DNA from: Aeromicrobium tamlense
GTDB taxonomy: Bacteria > Actinomycetota > Actinomycetes > Propionibacteriales > Nocardioidaceae
Assembly: GCF_013408555.1 (NCBI RefSeq)
Contig: NZ_JACBZN010000001.1
Span: 1,426,001-1,490,000 of the forward strand
Length of the DNA stretch: 64,000 nt
Direction: 5' to 3'
The notes beneath the pieces are model-generated. The model had not been told where the DNA came from. It saw nothing but the letters and a program-made list of their open reading frames with translations, and did no database searches. Position numbers and translations under genes: made by a program. Positions 54,396-62,714 of the stretch are shown here, in pieces. Numbering within the stretch: the stretch's first letter is position 1; each line of letters starts with the position of its first letter.

Positions 54396-54525
54396 CAACG
54401 CATCTCAATCGGCGAGCCGGGGAAACCAGCACGGCGTCGCGCCCAGCGCGCGACTTGGGGCTCACCACCGCACGGTGGGGCACACCTTCACTGCCAGCCC
54501 GACAGGTCTCTCCTCGAAGGCGTTG
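54396..54525 (+). ncRNA. c-di-AMP riboswitch (ydaO/yuaA class), predicted
   Basis: CAACGC (54396-54401) and GCGTTG (54520-54525) close a terminal helix. Inside are GAGCCGGGGAAACCAG, CTTGGGGCTCACC, a GCACGGTGGGGCACACCTTCA segment and GCCCGACAGGTCT-CTCCTCGAAGGCG, matching the order of ydaO consensus blocks (CCGGGGAACCA, UUGGGGUGA, CCGACAG...CCUCG-AGGC). The AAGGAG ribosome-binding site starts at 54526, directly after the closing helix, so ligand folding can affect translation. NlpC/P60 cell-wall hydrolases are known targets of this class in actinobacteria. Confidence 0.85.
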
Positions 54526-54540
54526 AAGGAGATCCCCCAT

Positions 54541-55137
54541 ATGCGACACGTCGCACGAGTGCTCGCTGCCACCATGGCCGCGTCCGTCCTGTCCATCGCC
54601 GCTCCCGCCGCCCAGGCGGCCCCGGTGACCACCTCCGCCGCCGCGACCTCCGCGGTCGCCTCCTCCACCAGCTCGCCCACCGCGGCCGAGCTCCGCAAGC
54701 AGCGCATCCTCAAGAAGAAGAAAGCGCTCAAGCGCAAGAAGTACGTCATCGCGCGCAAGAAGGCGATCAAGCGCAAGCGCGCGATCATCCGCGGCAAGAA
54801 GATCATGAACGCCGCCGCGAAGCAGAAGGGCACCCCGTACCGCTGGGGCGGCTCGAGCCCGTCCGGCTTCGACTGCTCCGGCCTCGTCAAGTACGCCGTG
54901 AAGAAGTCCGTCAAGAAGAGCATGCCGCGCGTCGCTGGTGCCCAGATGAAGAAGGGCAAGAAGGTCTCCAAGGGCGACAAGCGCAAGGGCGACCTGATCG
55001 GCTTCTACAACGGGTCGGGCGTCTACCACATCGGCATCTACGCCGGTGACGGCAAGATCTGGCACTCCCCCCGTCCGGGCAAGAGCGTCGAGAAGGTCAA
55101 GATCTGGACCGGCTCCTACAAGGTCCGCCGGGTCTGA
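54541..55137 (+). CDS. secreted NlpC/P60 family peptidoglycan hydrolase
   Basis: 198 aa. Signal peptide with Ala-rich cleavage site (AAPAAQA, about residue 27), then a Ser/Thr/Ala linker, a very Lys/Arg-rich stretch (residues 51-88, about half basic), and the NlpC/P60 domain with Cys112 (SGFDCSGLV), His163 (VYHIGIYAG) and His175. It probably cleaves peptide stems in peptidoglycan; the basic segment may bind teichoic acids or wall. SD AAGGAG nine bases before ATG, downstream of a c-di-AMP riboswitch. Confidence 0.92.
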   Translation: MRHVARVLAATMAASVLSIAAPAAQAAPVTTSAAATSAVASSTSSPTAAELRKQRILKKKKALKRKKYVIARKKAIKRKRAIIRGKKIMNAAAKQKGTPYRWGGSSPSGFDCSGLVKYAVKKSVKKSMPRVAGAQMKKGKKVSKGDKRKGDLIGFYNGSGVYHIGIYAGDGKIWHSPRPGKSVEKVKIWTGSYKVRRV

Positions 55138-55154
55138 TCCCGCAGCACCCCGTC

Positions 55155-55187
55155 GAAGGGCGAGTCACCGATGGTGACTCGCCCTTC
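55155..55187. terminator. bidirectional hairpin between nlpC-like gene and quinone oxidoreductase
   Basis: A perfect 15-base-pair stem (GAAGGGCGAGTCACC and its reverse complement) with a three-base loop, 18 bases after the NlpC/P60 stop and 17 before the stop of the convergent gene. It lacks a long T-run but is the strongest hairpin at any gene end here. Confidence 0.8.
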
Positions 55188-55203
55188 GTGCGTTCACCCC
55201 GCC

Positions 55204-56154
55204 CTACGGCGTGACGACGACCTTGCCGAGGGCGCGACCCGCGCCGACGTGCGCGAGCGCCTCGGGCACCTCGTCGAGCGTGAACGTGCGGTCCACGTGC
55301 ACCCGCACGTCGCCGGCGGTGACGAGGTCCGCGAGCGGCAGGAAGTGCTCCGGGCCCTCCTTCACGACGAGCACGCCGAGGGAGCGACCCGTCGCAAGAC
55401 CGAGGACCGATCCCGCCGTGAGCACCCGCAGCAGGGTGCCGACCGAGCCGCCGACGCAGCGGTAGGTGCCTCCGCGCGTGACCGAACGGCGGTACGCGAA
55501 GACGGAGCGGTGCGCGAAGAGGTCGAGCACGAGGTCGTTCGGCTGCCCGCGGGTGAAGTCCTCGCGCTCGTAGTCGATCACCTCGTCGGCGCCGAGCGAG
55601 CGCATGTGGTCGAGCTTCGAGGCATGGTCGACGGCGGTGACGTGGGCGCCTCGCTGCTTCGCCAACTGGATCGCGAAGGTGCCCGAGCCGCCACCTGCTC
55701 CGTTGATCAGGACGCGGGCGCCCGGCCGCACCCTCGCCATCCCCTGGAGCGCGATCGCGCCGGCCTGCGGGATCGTCGAGGCCTCCACGAAGCCGAGTCC
55801 CTGCGGCAGCGGCGCCAGCGCGGACTCCGGTGCGAGTGCGAGCTCGGCGAACCCGCCCTTGAGCGCGAGGTTGTCGCCGAACACCCGATCTCCCGGGCGG
55901 AAGCGGGTGACACCCTCTCCCACGCTCTCCACGACCCCCGCGATGTCCGAGCCGAGCGTCGGTCGCGCGGGCGCGCGCAGACCGCCGATCCGCGCATAGA
56001 GCGGTGACCCGGTCAGGCACTCCCAGTCGCTGAGGTTCAGCGCCGTCGCCGCTACCCGGACCAGGACCTGCCCCGCGGCCGGCGACGGCACGGGCACGTC
56101 CTCGACGCGCAGCACCTCAGGCCCGCCGTAGCGGTCCTGGACCACGGCTCTCAT
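55204..56154 (-). CDS. zinc-type/quinone oxidoreductase-like MDR protein
   Basis: 316 aa medium-chain reductase without the zinc ligands of alcohol dehydrogenases. MRAVVQDRYGGPEVLRVEDV start, LGSDIAGVVESVGEGVTRF, DRVFGDN, NADPH-binding INGAGGGSGTFAIQLAKQ, and DEVPEALAHVGAGRALGKVV ending. This is the QOR/alcohol dehydrogenase-like NADPH:quinone reductase group. ATG overlaps the upstream gene's stop (ATGA). Confidence 0.9.
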   Translation of the reverse strand: MRAVVQDRYGGPEVLRVEDVPVPSPAAGQVLVRVAATALNLSDWECLTGSPLYARIGGLRAPARPTLGSDIAGVVESVGEGVTRFRPGDRVFGDNLALKGGFAELALAPESALAPLPQGLGFVEASTIPQAGAIALQGMARVRPGARVLINGAGGGSGTFAIQLAKQRGAHVTAVDHASKLDHMRSLGADEVIDYEREDFTRGQPNDLVLDLFAHRSVFAYRRSVTRGGTYRCVGGSVGTLLRVLTAGSVLGLATGRSLGVLVVKEGPEHFLPLADLVTAGDVRVHVDRTFTLDEVPEALAHVGAGRALGKVVVTP

Positions 56155-57092
56155 GGGGTCTGACGCTCCCGCCATCGGGTGATCCGCTCGCGGACGGTGC
56201 TCTCGAGGCCGGGGTCGTCGACCCCCTCGGCGTGGATCGTCCACGTCCAGCCATCCGCGGTCATCCAGGTCGTCCCCTCGAAGTCGAGGTCGTCCGGGGA
56301 CGCGGCGCCCTGTACGGAGACGCGAGCGCGCGGCGCGAGGCCGATCCAGATCGTGTCTGCCACGACGTCGACGTCCTCGAATTCGAACGACACCTCCGCC
56401 ACAAGGCCGTTCACGGCGAGCGAGTCCCGAACCTCCGACCCACGGCGAGCGCTCTCGCGCAGGTGACGCCGCAGCGAATCGGGGACGGGCCCGTCGGACA
56501 CCACCTCCCCGTCGGGCCCGACAGCCACGCCGACGTAGGCGAACCACCCGCTCTCCGTGACCTCGCCGTCCCACCTCAGGAGCTGCGGATCGATCGCGTC
56601 GACCACCTCGAGCTCGTGCCAGCGCAGGATCTCCTCGCCGTCCTCGACGATCTCGAGCGGCATGCCGGTCGTGACGTCGAGGACGTACGTGAGACCGAGC
56701 TCCTCGTCCTCCGGGTCCGGGAGCGTGAAGGTCGCGGTCTCCCGGCCGAAGCGCTGACCCCGGACCACGGTTCCGTCGAGCCGTCGTTCGCGCAGGTCCA
56801 GCTCGCCCAGCTCCGGCCGGCGGATCAGCACCCACGGCTCGTCCTCCTCGTCGTGGTCGAACACGCCGGGACCGCTCTCCACCGGAACGCCTCCGCCCAC
56901 GGGGAAGTCCAGGCTCCGCTCCGGCTCACGGATCGAGCGCAGCTCGCCGTCGGCCGACTCCACCCGACGACGCTCCCCGTGCTTCCAGACCCGGAAGCGC
57001 TCGCCATGGAGCGCGACCGTTCCGCGCACCGGCGGCTCCGCGGCCTCCCCACACGTCAGACGCACCAGCAGCTCGACGATCTCCTCGTTCAC
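56151..57092 (-). CDS. conserved hypothetical protein, 313 aa
   Basis: Not recognised. Acidic and beta-rich: GTVALHGERFRVWKHGERR, DFPVGGGVPVESG, FTLPDPEDEELGLTYVLDVTTGMPLEIVEDG, ILRWHELEVVDAIDP, then VSFEFEDVDVVADTIWIGLAP and GTTWMTADGWTWTIH. It resembles LolA/LppX-like or YfeY-type cone folds only loosely. No signal peptide or membrane segment. Coupled to the quinone oxidoreductase gene by ATGA. Confidence 0.7.
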   Translation of the reverse strand: MNEEIVELLVRLTCGEAAEPPVRGTVALHGERFRVWKHGERRRVESADGELRSIREPERSLDFPVGGGVPVESGPGVFDHDEEDEPWVLIRRPELGELDLRERRLDGTVVRGQRFGRETATFTLPDPEDEELGLTYVLDVTTGMPLEIVEDGEEILRWHELEVVDAIDPQLLRWDGEVTESGWFAYVGVAVGPDGEVVSDGPVPDSLRRHLRESARRGSEVRDSLAVNGLVAEVSFEFEDVDVVADTIWIGLAPRARVSVQGAASPDDLDFEGTTWMTADGWTWTIHAEGVDDPGLESTVRERITRWRERQTP

Positions 57093-57132
57093 ACCGCGAC
57101 GCTAGCGCTCGGCGGTGCCGCGATGGGACGGT

Positions 57133-58302
57133 TCAGCCCAGCGGACCGCCCGGCGCCAGCGCGAGCCTCGCGAAGCGCTCGCCCATGAGCCGGTGAGTCT
57201 CGGCGCTCGGGTGCAGCGCGTCGGGCAGCGGGTGCGCCTCGGCGTCAGCCTCGCCGTAGAGGCTGGGCCCGTCGAGCAGGTACAGGTGCGGGTCGTCCAC
57301 GCGGCGGGCCTCGACGATCTGGCGCAGCTGCTCGCGGATGACCCGAAGCGTCAGCCTCCCTATCGCGACGTCGGCCGGGTCCCCCGTGGCCATGAAGCGC
57401 ACGGCGTCCGTGCCCAACGTGGACGGGTCAGGGAGGCCCGGACCGGGCGTGTCCTCGTGGATCGGACAGAGGATCGGCGAGACCACCAGCAGCGGGGTGT
57501 GCGGGTGGCCCTCGCGGATCGTGTCGAGGAACCCGTGCACCGCCGCGACGAATCCCCGGACGCGCATCAGGTCGGCATTCACGAGATTGATCCCGATCTT
57601 CACGCTGATCACGTCGGCCGGCAGGTCGCGCATCGTGCGCGCGGTGGCCGGATCGAGCAGGGCGCTGCCGCTGAAGCCGAGGTTCACCAGGTCCACGCCT
57701 ACCGACGCCGCGGCGATCGCCGGCCACGTGCCGGTCGGCGTCAGCGCGTTGGAGCCGTGGCTGATCGAGCTCCCGTGGTGCAGCCAGACGCGACGGCCGG
57801 ACGCGCCGACGGGCTCCACCGCGGCGTCCGCGCGCAGCGAGACCAGCTCGGTGAGCTCGTTGTGGGGCAGCCAGAGCTCGAGCGTCTTGGATCGCGCCGG
57901 GAGGTCGCCGAACGTGATCGTGCCCGGCTCGCCGCGCGTGACCTCGCGACCACCGGTGGTCATGTCGATCATGAGCAGGTCTCCGCCGTCGACCGAGGCA
58001 CGCCCGAACGGCTCGCCGTCGACGACGAGCTCGTACACCCCCGCGGGGCGTGCGGGCGCTCCGACGTAGCCGACGCGCGTCGGACGGGCGGTCAGCTCGA
58101 TCGTCGACGCGGTCGTCCGCATGACGAGGCGGACACCGGACGGCTGGGCCTCGGCCATGAGCAGCTGTGGGTCGGGCAGCTGACGCCGTGCCCACGCCGG
58201 CAGCCGGTGTGGCTGGACGCCGGTCGCGGTGTGCTCGAGCTCGACCACCCCGCGGAACAGCTCGCCGGTCAGGGGGACGTCGTGCAGGTCGGGGTCGGTC
58301 AT
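57133..58302 (-). CDS. SGNH/GDSL hydrolase family protein
   Basis: 389 aa, no signal peptide. N-terminal ~170 residues are a beta-sandwich accessory domain (AWARRQLPDPQLLMAEAQPS, then VYELVVDGEPFGRASVDG). The C-terminal SGNH hydrolase has block I VWLHHGSSISHGSNAL (catalytic Ser), block III SVKIGINLVNADLM (Asn) and block V DALHPSAETH (Asp-x-x-His). Domain order resembles carbohydrate esterase-like CE2 proteins. ATG overlaps the stop of the TetR gene (ATGA). Confidence 0.85.
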   Translation of the reverse strand: MTDPDLHDVPLTGELFRGVVELEHTATGVQPHRLPAWARRQLPDPQLLMAEAQPSGVRLVMRTTASTIELTARPTRVGYVGAPARPAGVYELVVDGEPFGRASVDGGDLLMIDMTTGGREVTRGEPGTITFGDLPARSKTLELWLPHNELTELVSLRADAAVEPVGASGRRVWLHHGSSISHGSNALTPTGTWPAIAAASVGVDLVNLGFSGSALLDPATARTMRDLPADVISVKIGINLVNADLMRVRGFVAAVHGFLDTIREGHPHTPLLVVSPILCPIHEDTPGPGLPDPSTLGTDAVRFMATGDPADVAIGRLTLRVIREQLRQIVEARRVDDPHLYLLDGPSLYGEADAEAHPLPDALHPSAETHRLMGERFARLALAPGGPLG

Positions 58303-58883
58303 CGGGTGGTGTCCTCGTCGGTGGGCCAGTGGGTCAGGGCGCTGTCGAGCGCCTGGGTCATGCGGAGCCACGACGCCTCCGGGTCGGGCTCGGAGCGGTC
58401 GAAGCCGCCGTTCACGTGCAGGCGGACGAAGCCGTTGATCGTGCTGCCGATCAGGCGGACGGCATGGGTCAGCTCCGCCTCGGGGAGGTCGTAGCCGCGC
58501 ACGACCGCCAGCATCAGCGCGGCCACGCGACCACCCGGGGCCTCGGCGTCCGGGGCGGTGATGCGGACCTGCGTGGCCTCCCATCGGCCCGGGTGCTCGT
58601 TCGCGTACGTGCGGATCGTGTCGACGAGGGCGCCCAGCGCGTCACGATCGGCGCGACCGGCGAGAGCGAGCCCGAGCCGGTCCGCGAGCTCGGCCAGGGC
58701 GAGCGTGCTGACCCGACCTCGCAGGTCGTCGGTGCCGCGGAGGTGGAAGTACACGCTGGCCGGCTTCACACCGACGCGCCGGGCGACCTCCGAGACGGTG
58801 ACCTGGTCGAGGCCGAGCTCGTCGGCGAGGCCGGCAGCCGTCGCGGTGAGCGACTCGGCCGTGAGCGGGGTGCGGGCGTCCAT
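58299..58883 (-). CDS. TetR family transcriptional regulator
   Basis: 194 aa. Helix-turn-helix LTATAAGLADELGLDQVTVSEVARRVGVKPA at residues ~12-42 (VTVSEVARRVGVKPASVYFH), followed by a TetR_C-like effector domain. An inverted repeat lies just before its start. It overlaps the esterase gene, so it probably controls itself and that gene. Confidence 0.9.
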   Translation of the reverse strand: MDARTPLTAESLTATAAGLADELGLDQVTVSEVARRVGVKPASVYFHLRGTDDLRGRVSTLALAELADRLGLALAGRADRDALGALVDTIRTYANEHPGRWEATQVRITAPDAEAPGGRVAALMLAVVRGYDLPEAELTHAVRLIGSTINGFVRLHVNGGFDRSEPDPEASWLRMTQALDSALTHWPTDEDTTR

Positions 58884-58893
58884 CCATCTACTT

Positions 58894-58915
58894 CCTGTAG
58901 TTCGTCACCTACAGG
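58894..58915. promoter_or_regulatory. inverted repeat, probable TetR operator
   Basis: CCTGTAG and CTACAGG, seven-base arms separated by eight bases, 11 bases upstream of the TetR start codon. Position and symmetry are typical of TetR autoregulation. Confidence 0.65.
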
Positions 58916-58962
58916 GTATAGGTGCACACAACGCGGCACCCCGCCGGTGCGACGATGTGGCG

Positions 58963-59404
58963 ATGGACGTGCTGGAGTTCGCCGACGGGCAGGCGTGGGA
59001 CACGTGGCGCGAGGAGCATCACGACACCGCGACGGAGGCCTGGCTGCGCATCCGACGCAAGCACGCCGACCTGCCGCTCATCACGATCGGCGACGCCCTC
59101 GACGGCGCACTGTGCCACGGCTGGATCGACGGGCTCCGGCGAGATGCGGCCAGGCGGGCTCGCGTCGCTCGAGGCAGCCCGCGCTGATGGCCGGTGGGCC
59201 TCCGCCTACGCGCCCCAGTCCGCGGGCGAGGTCCCGCCCGACCTCCGAGCGGCACTCGCCGAGGTCCCCGGGGCCGCGACCGTCTTCGACCGGCTCGGTC
59301 GCACCGAGCAGTACGACCTGGTGCTGCCACTGCTCAAGGCACGCAGCGCCGAAGCCCGGTCGCGTCACGTGGCGGCCGCGGTCGACCGACTCCGTCCCGA
59401 CTAG
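58963..59404 (+). pseudogene. YdeI/OmpD-associated family gene, internal deletion and frameshift
   Basis: The first ~57 codons are normal for the family (VLEFADGQAWDTWREEHHDT, ALCHGWIDGLRR) and the last ~90 also (MRPGGLASLEAARADGRW, LPLLKARSAEARSRHV), but they are in different frames and meet near 59135. The family's central block, usually about 30-40 residues with a QRF-x-PR motif between WIDGQ and the GRM region, is missing. The first frame stops at 59187. Non-functional as it stands. Confidence 0.75.
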
Positions 59405-59407
59405 GGC

Positions 59408-60178
59408 TCAGCCCGACACCCTTGCGCGCTCCACCCGGACCAGCCACTGCCGGATCAGGGCGCCCAGCACCTCGGGCTCCTCGTGCGGCAGCGCGTGACC
59501 GGCCTCGTCCACCACCGCGACCGTCGCGCGCGGGTGGACGTGCAGCAGGTCGGCCGCCGCGGCGTATCCCACGGTCGAGTCGCGCCGCCCCGCGACGACG
59601 AGCGTCGGCCCCGGGTAGGGCTTGGCCGCGAGGGAGAGACCCCAGTTCTCGCCCATGCGCTCCATCGCCTCCTCGTCCACGAGGTCGGCGGCCGGTGCCA
59701 CGTACCGCTCGTAGCGCTCGTACATCTCGGGCGTCTGCACCACGAAGTAGCCCCGGAACACGTGGTCGCCGATCCCGTTCGACCTCACGACGGGCCGGTG
59801 CTCGGGGACGTCCTGCTCGTCGGGGAGCACCGGGCAGACGAGGGCGAGCCCGGCCACCTGCTCCCACAGCCGGGCCGCCATCGCCTGGGCCAGGTAGGCG
59901 CCCCACGAGTGACCGACCAGGAGGAACGGCTCGGGTCCGACCTCGGCCAGGACGAACCGGATCATGAGGTGCAGGACGTCGTCGGACGAGTGCAGCTCAT
60001 CCGCAGCCGGCGACCGACCCATCCCCGGCAGGTCCGGGTAGATCCGGCGCAGGCCCGCAGCCTCGAGGATCGGGTCGAAGCAGGCCTCGGCCTCGCGGTG
60101 GTCGACTCCCGCACCGTGCAGCACCACCGCCGGGCGGCCCTCCCCGTGCCGGACGACGTGGAGTTCCCCGGGCTCCAT
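59408..60178 (-). CDS. alpha/beta hydrolase, 256 aa
   Basis: Classical fold: oxyanion VLHGAGVDHREAE, nucleophile GHSWGAYLAQ (Ser), acid in VVAGRRDSTVGYAA and catalytic His in EAGHALPHEE. Resembles small proline iminopeptidase/haloalkanase-like hydrolases; substrate unknown. ATG at 60178. Confidence 0.85.
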   Translation of the reverse strand: MEPGELHVVRHGEGRPAVVLHGAGVDHREAEACFDPILEAAGLRRIYPDLPGMGRSPAADELHSSDDVLHLMIRFVLAEVGPEPFLLVGHSWGAYLAQAMAARLWEQVAGLALVCPVLPDEQDVPEHRPVVRSNGIGDHVFRGYFVVQTPEMYERYERYVAPAADLVDEEAMERMGENWGLSLAAKPYPGPTLVVAGRRDSTVGYAAAADLLHVHPRATVAVVDEAGHALPHEEPEVLGALIRQWLVRVERARVSG

Positions 60179-60210
60179 GTCTCGCAAGATAGTCCTCGTC
60201 GCCGAGGAAG

Positions 60211-60450
60211 TCAGCCCATCTTGTCGACCCACCGCGTGAGCAGGCCGCGCTCGTCGACGTCGTGGTAAGCCGGCGGACCGGGCACGGGGTCGCCGCGCAG
60301 GCACGCGATGACCTCGGCCGGGCCGTAGAGGTGCTCCTCGACCGCGGTGGTCCAGTGCACCTCGGGCGAGAGGCTCCGCTCCAGCCGCGTCCAGTCCCTC
60401 CGCTCGATGAGGCTCAGGATGTTGCCGACGGCGGGCACGAACTCAGCCAC
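60211..60450 (-). CDS. small NTF2/SnoaL-like protein, 79 aa
   Basis: Short frame FVPAVGNILSLIERRDWTRL, HWTTAVEEHLYGPAEVIACL resembles the beginning of SnoaL-like NTF2 folds; at 79 aa it is shorter than a full domain, so it may be truncated. GTG start overlaps the end of the HxlR gene by eight bases, indicating coupling. Confidence 0.6.
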   Translation of the reverse strand: MAEFVPAVGNILSLIERRDWTRLERSLSPEVHWTTAVEEHLYGPAEVIACLRGDPVPGPPAYHDVDERGLLTRWVDKMG

Positions 60451-60967
60451 GGGTCCTCCGGGACGGGTCGGGGTCACGCGGGTCGCCGAGGCCGAACGGG
60501 CCGGCCGCCGTGACGCGGAGGTCGTCGACACCGACCGCGTGCCCGGCCGCGCACCTCACGGCGATCTCGACGGGCTCGCCGCAGCCGTCGTGGCTGAGCT
60601 CGGGCGGGTAGGGCGGCGGGTCGTGCCGGTTGCCCCACTGCAGCAACGCGAACACGGCGGGGAGCAGGTCGGCGCCCGCCTCGGTCAGCACGTAGGCGTG
60701 ACGCAGACGGCTGCCGGGCTCACGGTACGGATGCTTCTCGAGGATCCCGACAGCTGTCAGCTCACGCAGCTGCGCGGCCGTGGTGGCGTCGGTCAGTCCG
60801 GCACGCGCGGCGAACTGGTCGAACCGCGTGGCGCCGTAGAACGCCTCGCGCAGGACGAGCATCGCCGAGCGCGTGCGCAGCGCCGCCATCGCGCGCTCGA
60901 TCGGGCAGTAGGCGCCGATGGGCTCCTCGCCGCGCGACGCCAGTGCACCCCCGAGCTTGATGGGCAT
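60443..60967 (-). CDS. HxlR family transcriptional regulator
   Basis: 174 aa winged helix: CPIERAMAALRTRSAMLVLREAFYG, RFDQFAARAGLTDATTAAQL, LEKHPYREPGSRLRHAYVLTEAG, ALLQWGNRHDPP. The conserved N-terminal Cys (AYCPIERA) is where HxlR/HypR proteins sense oxidants. A C-terminal ~40-residue extension with two cysteines (DGCGEPV and AVRCAAGH) may bind a metal. TACTGT lies six bases before the ATG. Confidence 0.88.
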   Translation of the reverse strand: MPIKLGGALASRGEEPIGAYCPIERAMAALRTRSAMLVLREAFYGATRFDQFAARAGLTDATTAAQLRELTAVGILEKHPYREPGSRLRHAYVLTEAGADLLPAVFALLQWGNRHDPPPYPPELSHDGCGEPVEIAVRCAAGHAVGVDDLRVTAAGPFGLGDPRDPDPSRRTRG

Positions 60968-61002
60968 ACCCGCACAGTACGCCTGACTCGCGTGCCGTGA
61001 AG

Positions 61003-61839
61003 TCAGGTTCCGGCACTCGGATCCTCGCTCCCCGGGCGGGCGACGGCGTGCGCCCTCGCCCACTCCAGGGCGCGGTCCGCGACCTCCTCCCACCCGGGTG
61101 CGGCGCACGTCCAGTGGTCGCGTCCGGGCAGCTCCACGTACTCGGTGAGGGCCGGCGACTTCCGGTAGTGCTTGGCGTTGGAGCGGTTCACCGAGGGAGG
61201 CATGATGTGGTCGCGCTGCCCCGCGATGAACAGCAGCGGCGCACGGTCGGCCGCGTAGTCCACCCACGTCTCCTGGTGGCCGGGCTTGAAGTTCGCGAAC
61301 AGGCCGTACTCCCAGATCCACCGCCCCGGCGCCGGGATGTGGAACCGGTCCCACACCGCGCGCGACTCCTCGGCCGTGAGCGTGTTCGTGAACGCGTAGT
61401 GGAACTCCTTGGGCGTGAAGCTTACGGCCCGGCGGATGTTCGCGGGGCTCTTCAGCGCGGGCAGCAACGACCGCGCCTGCGAGATCGGGCTCACGCGGAC
61501 CCCCTCGGTCGGCGCGGAGTCGATGACGACGCCGGCGGCGCCGAGGCCCCGCGCCAGCAGGAGCTGCGTGAGCGTCCCGCCGAAGGAGTGACCCATGATG
61601 ATCGGCGGCTCGTCGAGTGCCTCGATCACCGAGGCCAGATGGTCCACAGTCTCCGGCACGGTCAGGTCGGCGATGACCTGCGGTTTCTCGCGGAGCGCCT
61701 CCACCTCGATCTCGAAGCCGGGATAGGCGGGCGTCAGGACGGTCAGGCCCTGCGACTCGTAGTAGGTCTTCCAGTGACTCCAGCTGCGCGGCGTCATCCA
61801 GAGTCCGTGGACGAGGACGACGGTGGGGGGTTCGGACAT
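61003..61839 (-). CDS. alpha/beta hydrolase, 278 aa
   Basis: VVLVHGLWMTPRSWSHW oxyanion region, PPIIMGHSFGGTLTQLLL nucleophile elbow, acid in LLFIAGQRDHIMPPSV and His in LPGRDHWTCAAPGWEE. Resembles a widespread actinobacterial esterase group with an insertion RRAVSFTPKEFHYAFTNTL. ATG at 61839 follows GAGAGG. The ~230 bases to the next gene hold only probable promoter elements. Confidence 0.87.
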   Translation of the reverse strand: MSEPPTVVLVHGLWMTPRSWSHWKTYYESQGLTVLTPAYPGFEIEVEALREKPQVIADLTVPETVDHLASVIEALDEPPIIMGHSFGGTLTQLLLARGLGAAGVVIDSAPTEGVRVSPISQARSLLPALKSPANIRRAVSFTPKEFHYAFTNTLTAEESRAVWDRFHIPAPGRWIWEYGLFANFKPGHQETWVDYAADRAPLLFIAGQRDHIMPPSVNRSNAKHYRKSPALTEYVELPGRDHWTCAAPGWEEVADRALEWARAHAVARPGSEDPSAGT

Positions 61840-62071
61840 GGGGATGCCTCTCGACGGCATGGGTTCGTGCTGCCCTGGCGGGCGGTGGGAGGGCCGTTCC
61901 CCGTGAGCTCGGGCCTGGTCCCGCGCGTGGTGTCGCGCTGCGCTCTCGTCGCTGACTCTAGTGCGCTGTAGTCAGATCGCACGAGACCACGCTTCGGGTG
62001 AATTCCCGGGTTTCCATCCAGTGACGGCACGGGCGTGACAGCCTTCGCTGGTGAGCTTCAGGGGTCTCGGG

Positions 62072-62671
62072 ATGCGGCGTCTGCTCGGACTGTCGGCAGC
62101 TCTTGCGACGGTCGCGGCCTTGCTGATCGCGCTCGAGCGCAGGTCGCCGGATCTCGATCCCGTCTCGTTCGGGAGTGGCCCCAGCGCCTTCGGCGTGTAC
62201 GCGCCGAAGGGAACCGGGGCCTGGACCGCCCACTCGGGTGGCTTCACGACGTGCCTCACCCGTCCGGGCCAGGCCGTCATCACCGGGGCCGAGCTGATCG
62301 ATGCGCAGGGAGTCCTCGACTCCCGCTTCGTCGTCCGCCGCGTGACGGGCGCCGCGCACGAGGGCGGCGCGGTCCCGATCTACAGCGCGACCGGCGTTCC
62401 CGAGAAGGAGGCCGGTCACGCCACGGGCGTCCGGGTCGAGCCGGCGGTCGGGGCCGCCGTGGCACGCGAGTGCCCCTCGAGCTCCGAGCCGGACGCGCCG
62501 TTCACCGAGCTCATGGTCGTTCTCACGACCGGTGAAGGCGGTGCCACCGTCCGCAAGGCGCGGGTGGAGTACACCTTCGACGGCGAGGCCTTCGAGACAG
62601 AGCTCGACTGGACCTTCCGCCTCTGCGGCCGCAGCGAGAGCGACGAGGAATGCGGCGAGGGCGTCCCCTGA
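62072..62671 (+). CDS. hypothetical membrane-anchored or secreted protein, 199 aa
   Basis: RRLLGLSAALATVAALLIALERR is a signal peptide or membrane anchor without lipobox. The exported part (SGPSAFGVYAPKGTGAWTAH, TCLTRPGQAVITGAELIDAQ, VEYTFDGEAFETELDWTFRL) is probably a beta-sandwich; four cysteines suggest disulfides. Not recognised. ATG at 62072 follows AGGGG; a GTG at 62051 is an alternative. Confidence 0.65.
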   Translation: MRRLLGLSAALATVAALLIALERRSPDLDPVSFGSGPSAFGVYAPKGTGAWTAHSGGFTTCLTRPGQAVITGAELIDAQGVLDSRFVVRRVTGAAHEGGAVPIYSATGVPEKEAGHATGVRVEPAVGAAVARECPSSSEPDAPFTELMVVLTTGEGGATVRKARVEYTFDGEAFETELDWTFRLCGRSESDEECGEGVP

Positions 62672-62702
62672 CGAGTCGCGCGTTTCTGTCAGTGCCGCCC
62701 AC

Positions 62703-62708
62703 TAGGTT
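62703..62708 (+). promoter_or_regulatory. -10 box of the second DUF222 gene
   Basis: TAGGTT six bases before ATG 62715, in a 20-base context (CACTAGGTT through ATGAC) matching that of the 1989 copy at 19 positions. Confidence 0.6.
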
Positions 62709-62714
62709 GGGTGC

